A stretch of DNA of 64,000 nucleotides, taken from contig CAVOOI010000007.1 in assembly GCA_963697455.1 (NCBI GenBank), positions 186,001 to 250,000 of the forward strand. Reading direction: 5' to 3'. Position numbers and translations under genes: made by a program. The notes under the pieces were generated by a model. The model did no database searches and was not told where the DNA came from. It saw only the letters and a program-made list of their open reading frames with translations. The first letter of the stretch is position 1; every line of letters begins with the position of its first letter. The DNA is from JAFEDN01 sp963697455 (GTDB lineage: Bacteria; Pseudomonadota; Gammaproteobacteria; Coxiellales; Coxiellaceae). This document shows positions 18,090 to 27,414 of the stretch, piece after piece.

Positions 18090-18748
18090 AACAGATAGCT
18101 AAGCCCAAAAATAAAATTATTTACCCAAAGATTGGTCGATAATGTTTGACCTTGATTAAGATCGGCATTATTTTGCGAGTAATTTAACTTGTACTCGCCA
18201 AAAATCGAAAATCCTCGCCAAATTCTTAAATCGACGCCCGTCAACCAAGCCAATGCTACCCCTGCCGCTTGATATCCAAAGGTGCTGGTAGGAAAAAGCG
18301 GCGCTACCGTAATTTCCTCTACGTGAGGGACCGATACGCCAACGCCAAAACCTGCATAAGGAGTTAAAACGGTACGATTTAAAAAATGATAAAACAGATC
18401 GGCGGTAACCAGGTTCAAACCGTCAGTAAATTCTAAGTGGGTATAACCAGGCGGCAAAGGATCAGCAATGACTTTATCATGAGTATAATCAATGCCTAAA
18501 CCCCAGCCCCGATACCAGGAATGATCAAACCAATAAATTGCTCTGATTCCATAATAGGGAGGCTCTCCAAAAGGTTCGCCAATCCAATGCACTGTATTAT
18601 TGACTGGCGAGCCATTATTGCTATACTTGACCACGCTATCAAATGCATTATTACCGCCTCCGTAAACAGAAGCTTGCAGACTAGCATGCGCGTTTGCGAA
18701 AGTAGATAGCATCAAAATCGATAAGCTAAATTTTAAAAAGAATTTCAT
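18086..18748 (-). CDS. Outer-membrane beta-barrel protein
   Basis: 220 residues from the ATG at 18748 behind AAGGAAGG. Signal peptide (FFLKFSLSILMLSTFANAHA), then alternating hydrophobic strands rich in Tyr, Trp and Gly (GWGLGIDYTHD, LTPYAGFGVGV, GFSIFGEYKLNYSQ) and a C-terminal FGLSYLF ending in Phe, the signature recognised by the BAM complex. Probably an 8-strand porin-like barrel. Its stop overlaps the end of the convergent U-box gene. Confidence 0.8.
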   Translation of the reverse strand: MKFFLKFSLSILMLSTFANAHASLQASVYGGGNNAFDSVVKYSNNGSPVNNTVHWIGEPFGEPPYYGIRAIYWFDHSWYRGWGLGIDYTHDKVIADPLPPGYTHLEFTDGLNLVTADLFYHFLNRTVLTPYAGFGVGVSVPHVEEITVAPLFPTSTFGYQAAGVALAWLTGVDLRIWRGFSIFGEYKLNYSQNNADLNQGQTLSTNLWVNNFIFGLSYLF

Positions 18749-18862
18749 TGAATAAAACCTTCCTTCTGAAGACATTGCAAAACTCCATTCCTAAAAACAT
18801 ACAATATAGGGAGTATATCAAAATGTCCAGGGGGTATCCTGCCTTTATTGCCTTTGACCCCC

Positions 18863-19240
18863 TTATTTTGAATAGCTTGCAGAACTTTCAAAATTTTTGG
18901 ATTGTGGAGAAAAAGGCTTATAAATATTCTTTAAAAAACTAAAGTAATTACTTGGGGGAGAAATTGAAGAGGAACCTGGTTTCAAGTTTGTTAATATGCT
19001 CAGTATTTTTTTAAAAGTATTAGCAGATAAATTGCTAGGATTATGAATTTGAGAATCTGAACCTAATCGATTAATTTCATTAATTAATTTCAGATGTAAT
19101 TTCATTACTAAATCAGCGACTAAGGATTCATGGTGCTTATCAAGAGAATATTTGTTTTCTTTATCCTGGTCAACTGAACTGAGATTTGACTTGGAATTTT
19201 TAATTTCTGCTTTAATTGTTTCTATTAAAACTTTTTATTA
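18863..19240 (-). pseudogene. C-terminal remnant of an unknown helical protein
   Basis: An open frame on the reverse strand runs from about 19240 to a stop at 18863 without an early ATG. The encoded chain (KAEIKNSKSNLSS, HHESLVADLVMKLHLKLINE) is helical and continuous for some 120 codons, but only an internal ATG at 19105 exists. This looks like the tail of a gene whose 5' part is gone. Not recognised. Confidence 0.35.
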
Positions 19241-19377
19241 TAAAAATGATAATAATGATGATGTGCGATAGAAAATTACAAGCGCCATTGGGATCTGACA
19301 CTGCAGCTGAAGTCTAAATAGATGCTATAATAATTTATGGGTAAGGGTTGTTTTAAAACAGATGAAGGGGATAGAAA

Positions 19378-19830
19378 ATGAAAATAAAAAAATATTCGTA
19401 TTTATTATTAATTTTGTTTAGCGCTCCAGTTTTTGGTGACAATGCACTTGTAAACGTTGCTAACCAAGGTACGCAAATAATGACCATCAGTTTTTTTTCT
19501 CCTAAAAAAGAAATTTCTCCAGGGGCAAATTATTCATATACCGTGCCCAGCAATACAAGTAATACTACAAATAATATCGTTAATGTCGCGGTTTATTCCG
19601 ATTATTCTAATAAAACAGGGAATATAGGTGATAATGTATTAGGAATATATATGGTAAATGTAAATGCAGATGCTTCTCAAATACAAGTTTGGCTTGATCA
19701 ATGTGAAAGCCTTTCTAACGCTTCTCTGGACAAGATAATAGACAACTCTTACTGTAATAATAAAATTAAGATTAATCACGAAAACATGATGTCTTCTGAA
19801 ATTGATTTTAAAGCTAATAATACGCTTTAG
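19378..19830 (+). CDS. Small secreted protein
   Basis: 150 residues. Signal peptide (KKYSYLLLILFSAPVFG) with cleavage after VFG; GATGAAGGGGAT precedes the ATG. The mature part is Asn/Ser-rich and beta-like (ALVNVANQGTQIMTISFF, then SPGANYSYTVPSNTSN), matching the style of the secreted proteins at 1640-4678. Function unknown. A large stem-loop repeat follows. Confidence 0.6.
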   Translation: MKIKKYSYLLLILFSAPVFGDNALVNVANQGTQIMTISFFSPKKEISPGANYSYTVPSNTSNTTNNIVNVAVYSDYSNKTGNIGDNVLGIYMVNVNADASQIQVWLDQCESLSNASLDKIIDNSYCNNKIKINHENMMSSEIDFKANNTL

Positions 19831-19857
19831 GTCAGACAGGATTTTTTCACTGAAGTA

Positions 19858-19936
19858 CCGTCATTGCGAACGTAAGTGAAGCAATCTAGTACAGAGGGTT
19901 CGCACTAGATTGCTTCGCTAACGCTCGCAATGACGG
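19858..19936. repeat. Large stem-loop repeat, CGTCATTGCGA type
   Basis: CCGTCATTGCGAACG...GAAGCAATCTAGT folds back on ACTAGATTGCTTCGC...CGCTCGCAATGACGG, an imperfect hairpin with arms of about 33 bases. The motif CGTCATTGCGAGCG..GCGAAGCAATCT is a dispersed repeat seen in many bacteria. It may act as terminator of the 19378 gene. Confidence 0.75.
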
Positions 19937-19982
19937 ATTGGAAGTGTCTTTCTAAGCGGAATACGGTAAAAGCACTTCTTCC

Positions 19983-20006
19983 TGTTCACAATTCAAGATT
20001 TGATCC
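19983..20006. repeat. Dispersed half-unit of the CAAGTCTTGA family
   Basis: TGTTCACAATTCAAGATTTG is the same half-unit as at 706-729 and 2623-2648, here 10 kb beyond the nearest other copy. The rest of 19937-20127 contains no gene. Confidence 0.6.
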
Positions 20007-20127
20007 TTTGATCTTTGCACTCATCTTCATCCGCCCTGTTTTCTTCTCAATCATTAGCATATCAACAAGGCGGATCAATACCAGCTCAAACTCAGTCTTT
20101 CAGCTAAACTGCTGAATGATTATCGCA

Positions 20128-23034
20128 TTATGTTTCCTGAGAACGATAGCTTAGACTTAAAGATGAAGGACTAGTGGTACTTGAAGATAAGGAACTACTA
20201 GAGCTAGATGTATTAGAATAAGGCATAAATACAGTACCCTTTCCAAACACTGGTTTCTGTACAAGATCAAGCTTCACTTCAGCAACAGGGACTCGGGTAT
20301 TCTTTTTATTATTTCCTGTGAACACGCCATCAGCTTTGAATTCTATAAATGATCCTGCCTCTGCCATATTGCGAAGGTATATAGTAGCATTTTTAGAATC
20401 TGCTGTTTTTGTAACCCAGTAAACACTAAATAAACCATTAACATAAGTATGCTCAGTTTCATTGATTCCATGATTATATCGTTTACATTTCAAATGAAAA
20501 AGTTGAAAGAAATTCATGAATGCTTGTAAATTTTCTGGTTTAATAAGGTTGATGCCACGTTCATTTAAACCAGTTGCAAGATAACTGGAAAGTGAAACTT
20601 TTTGCTCTTTAGAATTTGATATAGCAACCTTACCCAAAGGTAAGAGAGAAGGATTTTCACTTTGTTGAAATTGGGTGGGTATTTTTTCTTCAAATATAGG
20701 CACTTCACGTGTAAATATTTGGAAATTCTTTTGATCACCAAATTTAATTTCAATTTGTTTGTTATCATTAATAAGGATTGTTGCATTCAGTTCAAAAGGC
20801 GGAAATAATGAAAAATAAGGTCTTGCATTAGATTGATCTTGAGGAAACATAGATTCAATTTTATTTCTGAGATTCGATATCAAATCTTTTGCTGTTCTTT
20901 TTTCATTTTTTTCTTCTTTCTCGTCTGTACTTTCTTTATTACTGAGTATTTTTTCTGAAGTCAAATATTCTTTCAAACAAAGTTTTAATTTTTCGATTAT
21001 TTTGTCTTTGCTCGTGGTTTTCTCTGATCTTTTATAAAAATCACGAATCGAATTAATAACATAATGTAAATCTTGAAGTAATTTAAAATTCTTTTGTAAT
21101 TCGCCTAATGAAAGATCATTTTTCTTGTAAATTTGATTGATTTTATCAAAGATACTTCCAAATTCTTCTTTGAATTCATTGGCGAAAGATTGGTTTTCAT
21201 TACGGCTATGTATATTTACTATTTTTTCAACGTTCTTTATCAAATTTATTGCTGAACCGATATCTTCTTTTACTGACGGTTGATTTACCCATCGCCAAAT
21301 ATCCAAATTAGTAATTGTCAAAAATTTAGACTTAGATTTTATTTCCTGTTTTTCTTCTTCATTTCCTTGACAAAAACCGGCTATCCAACCGCTGGATAAG
21401 AGCCGTGGCCCAAGTGGGCCATTTATTTTAGGAATAGACTTAATTTCAAGTATCTTATCTAACTCTGAATATAATTGTACTGTTCTATGGGTAAAATTCC
21501 TTTCTCTAACCCAGTTGTATGCTTGATCTATTCCTTTCTGATCCTCATTCGTCACTACAACTTTATCAAAGTAACTAACCGTTTCTTCTGCAGATAAAAC
21601 CCTCGATTCTTCTTCATTTATGGTAAATATTTGACTTTCATCTAAGTCGAAGACAAATCCAGTTTCTATAATAAAATCATACCAGCTATCATAAGCATTC
21701 GGTAAATAGGCGCCGCAACCCTTGGATTCTTTATAATTACTGGATGGATTGTAGTAATAATTTCCAGGCTCACCATTAAAGATAGCGCTTGCTAAACTAG
21801 TGGCACGCCATGAAGCAGGGTCATCTGAAGCAAACAGACTATCATGATTAATGCTCCCATCTAGTGCTTCTTTACTTGATTTTTCGCGTCTTTGAACTGG
21901 AATAAATTCAGCTCCCCGGCTTAAAGGGTCAGCAGCAATGACTTTTAATAAATGATGATGTTTCAATGTGGAAGGTTTATTCCAGAACCCAGAGTAAGAT
22001 TTATCATAATCTTTAGTCTCAGATAAAGGAGATATACCGGTTGTCGCAGAAGGAGCATGAATTAAATAATTATTTCCAATTTTTTCGATGCCGTTTTCTG
22101 TATCCATATACAAATCCAAAGATACATCTATATTTGGAAAAAGCGCTCCTTTCTGGGTTATAAAATTTCTGTTAAATCCTTTTAAGTGTGTTTGGATATA
22201 TTTTCCTGAAAAAAGACCAGCAAAGTATCCTGCCCCTACACCAACTAGTGACATTAAAACCCTTCTATTAGAGCCACTCACTACCGCATTCATTTTCATT
22301 AAAGACGGTAAAAATTTACGAACATACAGATCCCCGAATTGTTTAGGATCGATTTCATAAAATTCATAGCTGCTCATTTTCACTTCTTTTACAACATATC
22401 CCCAAGCCGGTGTAAGATTATTAAATTTATTAGCAAATAAATGACCATTGATACTGACTAAAGATGCCAAAAAAGGATCGGGATGTCTTGTATATTTCCC
22501 ACGTGTTCTAGTTCCATTATCATACACAGTCACTCCATTCACCAATATACTTGTTTGTTCTAAAATGGATATTTCTTCTAAAGTCCAATCTCCCATCAAA
22601 GTCAAGGTTTGCTCCGCTATCGCGAAGGCTCGCTGTGTTTTTATTATGTAAAAGAAAAAGTCAGTCAGTTTAAGAGACTGAATATATTCGAGAAAGATTG
22701 ACTTTAATTGCGGGTATTTTTCCCAAAATAGCTTTCCTGCTTCTCCTCCGTAAGGATAAAGTCTTCTTTCGTTTTTTCCTGGAAGTGATTGTTGGAATTC
22801 CTCTAATAATAAAGGTTGCTGTTCTTTAGAATCTTCCGATGTTTCAGATGGGGATGTGATAGAAATTTTTGCTCTGTTTTCCAAAAAGGTCAGTGTGAGT
22901 ACATTGTTAAGCTGAGAACCTAATTTATCAATATCCTCAGTAGTTTGAATTTTTGAATGGTAATGTTTTATTTCCTTAATCGTTTTAGGGTGAAGCATCG
23001 CTTTAACTTGAGGCTCAGCAGTTTTTCTAGACAT
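20128..23034 (-). CDS. 968-residue protein of unknown function, candidate effector
   Basis: The ATG at 23034 is chosen because AAAGGAAA lies just upstream; an earlier in-frame start at 23106 would add 24 residues. There is no signal peptide. The protein is highly charged and Lys/Glu-rich with long helical stretches in the middle (about 600-750) and a Ser/Thr-only stretch near the end (NTSSSSSSLSSSTTSPSS). One short hydrophobic stretch (MSLVGVGAGYFAGLF, about 265) might be a membrane contact. No domain was recognised. Size, lack of neighbours in operon and cluster context fit an effector, but that is inference. Confidence 0.5.
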   Translation of the reverse strand: MSRKTAEPQVKAMLHPKTIKEIKHYHSKIQTTEDIDKLGSQLNNVLTLTFLENRAKISITSPSETSEDSKEQQPLLLEEFQQSLPGKNERRLYPYGGEAGKLFWEKYPQLKSIFLEYIQSLKLTDFFFYIIKTQRAFAIAEQTLTLMGDWTLEEISILEQTSILVNGVTVYDNGTRTRGKYTRHPDPFLASLVSINGHLFANKFNNLTPAWGYVVKEVKMSSYEFYEIDPKQFGDLYVRKFLPSLMKMNAVVSGSNRRVLMSLVGVGAGYFAGLFSGKYIQTHLKGFNRNFITQKGALFPNIDVSLDLYMDTENGIEKIGNNYLIHAPSATTGISPLSETKDYDKSYSGFWNKPSTLKHHHLLKVIAADPLSRGAEFIPVQRREKSSKEALDGSINHDSLFASDDPASWRATSLASAIFNGEPGNYYYNPSSNYKESKGCGAYLPNAYDSWYDFIIETGFVFDLDESQIFTINEEESRVLSAEETVSYFDKVVVTNEDQKGIDQAYNWVRERNFTHRTVQLYSELDKILEIKSIPKINGPLGPRLLSSGWIAGFCQGNEEEKQEIKSKSKFLTITNLDIWRWVNQPSVKEDIGSAINLIKNVEKIVNIHSRNENQSFANEFKEEFGSIFDKINQIYKKNDLSLGELQKNFKLLQDLHYVINSIRDFYKRSEKTTSKDKIIEKLKLCLKEYLTSEKILSNKESTDEKEEKNEKRTAKDLISNLRNKIESMFPQDQSNARPYFSLFPPFELNATILINDNKQIEIKFGDQKNFQIFTREVPIFEEKIPTQFQQSENPSLLPLGKVAISNSKEQKVSLSSYLATGLNERGINLIKPENLQAFMNFFQLFHLKCKRYNHGINETEHTYVNGLFSVYWVTKTADSKNATIYLRNMAEAGSFIEFKADGVFTGNNKKNTRVPVAEVKLDLVQKPVFGKGTVFMPYSNTSSSSSSLSSSTTSPSSLSLSYRSQET

Positions 23035-23259
23035 ATTCAATTTCCTTTTTTTGATAGATTGAAAAAAATTTCTAATTAATGTATCAAAATTGTTTTGTAG
23101 TTGCAATGACGCGCGCTTAAGATCATACCTGATTGGATTGAGACATGAGCCAACGATTTGTCAGTTTGAAGCTCGCCTTTTCAAGGGAGTGGACTGTCGA
23201 ATCCTTTCGCTTTCCAATAGATTTTGAGTTTCCACCATTTTTCGTGCTACAGTTCGCAT

Positions 23260-23475
23260 ATGAAAGATTTCTTCCAGCCCAATATTGACCGTCATGGTCG
23301 AGTGACCCGTGCAGTTATCGGTGCTTTATGTTTGATTGCCGGCGTCATTATTTACAGTCAGGTTAAATGGTGGATCGGTTTGATTTTAGTTGTTATAGGA
23401 TTGTTCGTCATTTTCGAAGCCATCAGCAAGTGGTGCATACTGCGTGCCTGTAAGATCAAGGCTAAACCTAGGTGA
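23260..23475 (+). CDS. DUF2892-type small inner-membrane protein
   Basis: 71 residues. PNIDRHGRVTRAVIGALCLI starts the pattern of the YgaP-like/DUF2892 family: a short cytosolic N-terminus with two membrane helices (about 17-32 and 37-54), then a basic tail. Role unknown. The next gene follows after 45 bases. Confidence 0.65.
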   Translation: MKDFFQPNIDRHGRVTRAVIGALCLIAGVIIYSQVKWWIGLILVVIGLFVIFEAISKWCILRACKIKAKPR

Positions 23476-23520
23476 TAATATCCTTAAAATTTCAAGTTGG
23501 ATTTTCGGAGAATTAAAGAT

Positions 23521-23943
23521 ATGAAAAGATCATTGATAGTTTTACTTGTTGCATTATTGCCCTACTCATTGGGTTTTGGGGCTACTTTGAACTCGATAGA
23601 TAAAGATCATGTTAAACAAGCCTTCGTCAATAAAACATTTAGCTCAGCAGGAACCGCTCGGTTCCCAGGTCAGGCAATTGGGGTCGTTTTTACGGGTTCA
23701 ATGGACGATCATGGTAATATCCGCGCCAAATTTTCTCAGCTAACCTCGCTGGTTCCTCAGAACGATCAAGGGATTTATACTATTAAAGACGATGGACGGC
23801 TTTGTATAACCTGGCAGCATTGGCACGGCGCCAAAGAATTTTGTAATGACATCTACGATACTGCTAACGCTTATATACTGGTTGACCTTGATAATCAATT
23901 CCATATTGTTTTTCTTAAAACTGACATACATCCAACTATTTAG
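23521..23943 (+). CDS. Small periplasmic protein, DUF995-like
   Basis: 140 residues from the ATG at 23521. Signal peptide (SLIVLLVALLPYSLGFGA). The mature part has the pattern GRLCITWQHWHGAKEFC...AYILVDLDN...HIVFL, as in small secreted DUF995-like proteins. AGAATTAAAGAT precedes the start, a weak ribosome site. Function unknown. Confidence 0.5.
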   Translation: MKRSLIVLLVALLPYSLGFGATLNSIDKDHVKQAFVNKTFSSAGTARFPGQAIGVVFTGSMDDHGNIRAKFSQLTSLVPQNDQGIYTIKDDGRLCITWQHWHGAKEFCNDIYDTANAYILVDLDNQFHIVFLKTDIHPTI

Positions 23944-24046
23944 GAGCGATGTCTATGAAAACAATCCTATTTATCAATCCACAAAAAAGCTGTACGGTTG
24001 CAATGCAGTTATCTGCAGCTTTAGATGTTGCCAAATGAGAACTAAT

Positions 24047-24598
24047 ATGAAAAACGTTATACTTTTACATGGCTATGGCGATAATCCTGACTGTTTTTGG
24101 TTGCCTTATATTAAGCGGCATGCGGAAGGTCATGGTTATAAAGTCTGGGCGCCGCTGCTTCCTAATAATATGAACCCTTCCTTGAAGGAACAATTACCTT
24201 ATGTATTAGACAACGGCACATTTACCCATGAGACGGTCGTTATTGCGCATTCGGCCGGCTGCCCTTTAACAATTGCGCTGCTGGAAAAACTGAAGATTAA
24301 AATAAAACAGGTGATTCTGGTTGCAGCCTTTATTGAGATAAAAGATGAGAAATTGCAGCCATTAAAACCTATGATCCAAGAACATTATGATTGGAGCTCT
24401 ATTGCTGAAAAGGTCAAAGATTTCATTGTCATCAATTCAGACAATGATCCTTGGGGTTGTGACGAAACGCAAGCGAGAATTTTATTTAAGCATATGGGTG
24501 GTACGCTGATGATTCGGCATGGGGAAGGGCATATGGGTTCAAAAGTTTACAATCAACCTTATAAAGAATTTCCTTTACTAGCCAAATTATTGGATTAG
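24047..24598 (+). CDS. RBBP9/YdeN-family alpha/beta hydrolase
   Basis: 183 residues. Start at 24047 is chosen because the family begins with the first strand (NVILLHGYGDNP). The nucleophile elbow is AHSAGCPL (Ser near residue 78), with a late Asp (NSDNDPWG) and His (GEGHMGS) completing a Ser-Asp-His triad. These small cytosolic esterases have poorly known substrates. A broken paralogue follows directly. Confidence 0.85.
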   Translation: MKNVILLHGYGDNPDCFWLPYIKRHAEGHGYKVWAPLLPNNMNPSLKEQLPYVLDNGTFTHETVVIAHSAGCPLTIALLEKLKIKIKQVILVAAFIEIKDEKLQPLKPMIQEHYDWSSIAEKVKDFIVINSDNDPWGCDETQARILFKHMGGTLMIRHGEGHMGSKVYNQPYKEFPLLAKLLD

Positions 24599-24601
24599 TC
24601 A

Positions 24602-25119
24602 ATGACGTCAGTATTGATTTTACCCGGTTTAACGAACTCCGGCCCCCAGCATTAGCAAACGCTTTGGGAGAAACGGTTCAATTTAAAGCGTGTTAATCAA
24701 GATAATTGGGATTCGCCGATTTGTGATGATTGGATTGAACGACTGGAACAATCTGTTCGAGAAACTGATGGCAAAGTGGTGCTGGTTGCTCATAGTTTGG
24801 CGTGTGTGTTGATACTATCGGTGGTGCTTTGCTGGTAGCGCCTAGCGATACTGAGTCAGCTAATTATCCGTCTACAGCCAAAGGTTTTTCTCCCATTCCT
24901 TTAGCACAATTGCCGTTTACACCTATTGTAGTAGCCAGCAGCAACGATCCGTATGTCACCCTAGAAAGAGCTCAGCAGTTTGCTCAGGCTTGGGGCAGCG
25001 ATTTCGTATCTATTGGAGCAAAAGGACACATCAATTCGAGCAGTCATCTTGGGCTATGGGAACAAGGATTATCATTGTTGGCTACAATAACCGGCGATAA
25101 AAAATATCTGTCAGGCTAG
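24602..25119 (+). pseudogene. Broken RBBP9/YdeN-family hydrolase
   Basis: Starting at the ATG at 24602 the chain reads TSVLILPGLTNSGPQH, then an amber TAG at the place where the family has Trp, then QTLWEKRF. It continues to the nucleophile region VLVAHSLAC and then shifts frame into TIGGALLVAPSD...SSNDPYVTLERA. A deletion of a few dozen codons with frame loss after the Ser is apparent. The catalytic His region (AKGHINSSS) survives. Two independent lesions mark it as dead. Confidence 0.8.
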
Positions 25120-25328
25120 GTTACGGTAATCAAAGACTGACGAGTGACACCCAAACGGTGAGCTTCTTTATCTAAAGATTCAATCATCCATTGAGGAAAA
25201 TCCACATTGACCCGCTTGGCTTGCAATCCAGGGCGGTGTGCTTTATTGAGATCGAGTGAGGCGGTAATGTCTTCGCCTTCATCGAATTTTTTGTCAAAGT
25301 CAGATGTTTTCATGTTCATAGAATTCAA
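25116..25328 (-). pseudogene. Truncated brnA antitoxin gene
   Basis: Residues 1-66 are nearly identical to the intact BrnA at 41283-41519, but the match stops abruptly after RQSLI and the end reads TVT instead of KLWVADKLDQ. The breakpoint is at about 25127, next to the end of the broken hydrolase. Without the C-terminal helix the ribbon-helix-helix domain is incomplete. Confidence 0.75.
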
Positions 25329-25400
25329 CCTCTTCTTCTCGTGAGCGTCTTACTGAACACATCGAATATTTGAATTTCGATAGGTCACTACGGCTGACCA
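25313..25400 (-). pseudogene. Remnant of brnT toxin 3' end
   Basis: Upstream of the brnA remnant the reverse strand still reads WSAVVTYRNSNIR, matching the BrnT C-terminal half at 41500-41769, followed by an in-frame TAA and then RSREEEV in another frame. The N-terminal half is missing. The toxin is dead. Confidence 0.7.
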
Positions 25401-25446
25401 GAAAGTCACCAGGACTTGACCCCCACATGTAATGACAAGAATTTGT

Positions 25447-26289
25447 TTAATTTAGGTATTGCGGTGCTTTGGGTAAAGCGGCAAAATCATTTGGATCATG
25501 TTGAATGATCAGTTGTCCATGAGTATCCTGCAGAATTTTATCCATTTGAGCCATTGACGTCAGTGTTTCAGTGCGATTGGTATTAAAAGTAGGAATGAGT
25601 TTGTGTACGTAAGCTTGGCGAGTATGATACAAATCCCCTGATAAAATAATAGTTCCCTTATGGGGTAATATCACTTCTAATGATTGATGCCCAGGCGTAT
25701 GTCCTGGAGTCGATAGAGTCTTAACAGCACCATCGCCAAAAACATCATAATCACCATTCAGCAGAATTTTATGCTTGTCTTTTAAAAAGGTGTAGGTACT
25801 GTCTAATATCCCAATAGGCACAGGTTTTTTCTGAATATATTTATATTCCGTTCGTTGCATTATAAAAGTAGCATTTGGGAATAAATTGAGGTTTCCTACA
25901 TGATCAAGATGTGCATGAGATATTCCGACAAATTTAATATCATTCGGTGTTAAACCAATTTGCTTCAATTGGTCTATTAATGAAATGGGTACGGTAAATA
26001 CTACTCCCAGATTATCATCCTGATGTGGGTGGTTAATATATTGGTCGCCTAACCCCAAATCCCACAGCATCCATCCTTTTGGATCTTTAATTAAAAAACA
26101 CGGCGCCGCTAAACGCATTGGCCCATGTGGATAGAAGTTAGTATCGGAAAAAGAAGAAAAATCGCGAAAATCAATATATCCGCAATTCAGTATGTACAAG
26201 CGGGTATTTACAGGTTTCGCATAACTTAAGGTTAAAACAAAAAGAGAGGCAACAACGCCCATACCCAACAATAACAGTTTGTTAATCAT
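25447..26289 (-). CDS. Secreted metallo-beta-lactamase-fold lactonase-like hydrolase
   Basis: 280 residues with an N-terminal signal segment (LLLLGMGVVASLFVLTLSYA). The metal site is complete: SHAHLDHVG near residue 133, GHTPGH near 194, SGDLYH near 217 and QHDP near 262. The HxHxDH pattern and layout are those of the AHL lactonase (AiiA-like) group, which opens homoserine lactones. Export would place it in the periplasm. Substrate is not proven; other lactones or esters are possible. Confidence 0.75.
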   Translation of the reverse strand: MINKLLLLGMGVVASLFVLTLSYAKPVNTRLYILNCGYIDFRDFSSFSDTNFYPHGPMRLAAPCFLIKDPKGWMLWDLGLGDQYINHPHQDDNLGVVFTVPISLIDQLKQIGLTPNDIKFVGISHAHLDHVGNLNLFPNATFIMQRTEYKYIQKKPVPIGILDSTYTFLKDKHKILLNGDYDVFGDGAVKTLSTPGHTPGHQSLEVILPHKGTIILSGDLYHTRQAYVHKLIPTFNTNRTETLTSMAQMDKILQDTHGQLIIQHDPNDFAALPKAPQYLN

Positions 26290-26438
26290 TATGAGAACTC
26301 CATAGCTATTGAAAAGAAAATATTATCAAATATGGGCATAAGAAATCAATTTCGAGTATCCCCGGAATGGGGTTATAACAGCAAAACTCCGACGCTGATT
26401 TTGAGAGTTTCCAAAAATCTCTGTAAGTGATTGATTTT

Positions 26439-26484
26439 TGGCTCCCCGGGAGAGATTTGAACTCCCGACCAAGTGATTAACAGT
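26439..26484 (-). other. Partial tRNA-Asn 3' half, attachment site A
   Basis: On the reverse strand, ACTGTTAATCACTTGGTCGG and GGGAGCCA are the anticodon loop (GTT), variable region and acceptor end of tRNA-Asn. The 5' half is absent. Near-identical copies lie at 33939-33984 and 48438-48482. T-stem bases differ in a paired way between copies. Reads as an att site left by site-specific integration. Confidence 0.75.
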
Positions 26485-26604
26485 ACCTATATCGAGTTTT
26501 CTATTACGTTCTATATTTTTCTATCTATTTATATTTAAAGCTATTTTTATTTTTTTGATCTTCTGTATTTTTCCTTAAACTACTATAAAATTCTACATTT
26601 TTCT

Positions 26605-26629
26605 TGGCGCACTTACACACAAATTACAC
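26605..26629. promoter_or_regulatory. Candidate integrase arm site (TTACAC pair) by att A
   Basis: TTACACACAAATTACAC, two TTACAC boxes 11 bases apart, preceded by TGGC. The same arrangement is found by att B (33855-33879) and att C (48604-48628). The 11-base spacing and constant position near the att copies suggest arm-type binding sites. Confidence 0.5.
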
Positions 26630-26728
26630 CTGCAATTTCGCGACTTAACACTCGACGATGATTATTGCAATATAGTTTGACATTGTGTATAATAGTATAC
26701 ACTTTGTCAAGTTAATAGAAAGAGCTCT

Positions 26729-27412
26729 ATGTCTAGTAAAAAAAAGCTAAATAAATGGAAAACTGAAAATTTCGCTGAAAATGCGCTGTTATTGCGTGAA
26801 GCAAAAAAAATTGTTGAAGCACTTGGAAAAATGTTTGCACCTTGCTGTGAAGTAGTGCTTCATGATTTAACTCAACCTGAGCACTCAATTATTGCCATTG
26901 CTTGTCCATTGTCTGGCCGCAATATCGGAGAACCAACCACAGAACTCGGGTTAGCACGCATTAATGACCCAAAATTTCCCGAGGTCGTTCAAAATTATCC
27001 AAATCGATTCCCAGATGGACGTTCCGTTAAAAGCACTTCGATTGGTCTAAAAAATAGCCAAGGCCAATTTATTGCAGCGATTTGCTTAAATTTAGATATT
27101 TCTTTATTTTCAGCTGTGCAAAGAGTTTTGACCCAATTCACTTCTTCTGAACAACCCACGCTTCCTATTCGAGAAAGTTTGCGCGCGCGATCAACCACTC
27201 AGCTGCGTGAAATGATTGAAGCATTTGCAACTGAGCAAAACATAGACCCCAGGGCATTGTCATTAAAGCAACGCCGTCAGTTAATTCAGACCTTGAACGA
27301 ATCAGGGCTATTACAATTACGTGGTGGAGTTGGTATTGTTGCCGAAATAATGGGTATTTCTCGAGCTTCCGTTTATAACGCATTAAAATCATTTCATCCA
27401 ATTTTGAGGTAA
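26729..27412 (+). CDS. YheO/DauR-type transcriptional regulator
   Basis: 227 residues. The N-terminal PAS-like YheO domain (CEVVLHDLTQPEHSIIAIA, about residues 35-150) is followed by the C-terminal helix-turn-helix (RRQLIQTLNE, GIVAEIMGISRASVYNALKS). DauR members control amino-acid catabolism genes, notably D-amino acids. It heads the operon, with only 2 bases to the aminopeptidase gene, and its likely target is this operon. A strong promoter-like AT-rich stretch lies around 26670-26710. Confidence 0.8.
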   Translation: MSSKKKLNKWKTENFAENALLLREAKKIVEALGKMFAPCCEVVLHDLTQPEHSIIAIACPLSGRNIGEPTTELGLARINDPKFPEVVQNYPNRFPDGRSVKSTSIGLKNSQGQFIAAICLNLDISLFSAVQRVLTQFTSSEQPTLPIRESLRARSTTQLREMIEAFATEQNIDPRALSLKQRRQLIQTLNESGLLQLRGGVGIVAEIMGISRASVYNALKSFHPILR

Positions 27413-27414
27413 TT

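Noticed and set aside
18496..18709. Open frames opposite the outer-membrane barrel
   Set aside because: They are shadows of the barrel gene, which has a signal peptide and terminal Phe.
26439..26484. A complete tRNA-Asn gene
   Set aside because: Only the 3' half matches; upstream bases do not form the acceptor, D-arm or 5' anticodon strand. The same holds for the copies at 33939 and 48438.
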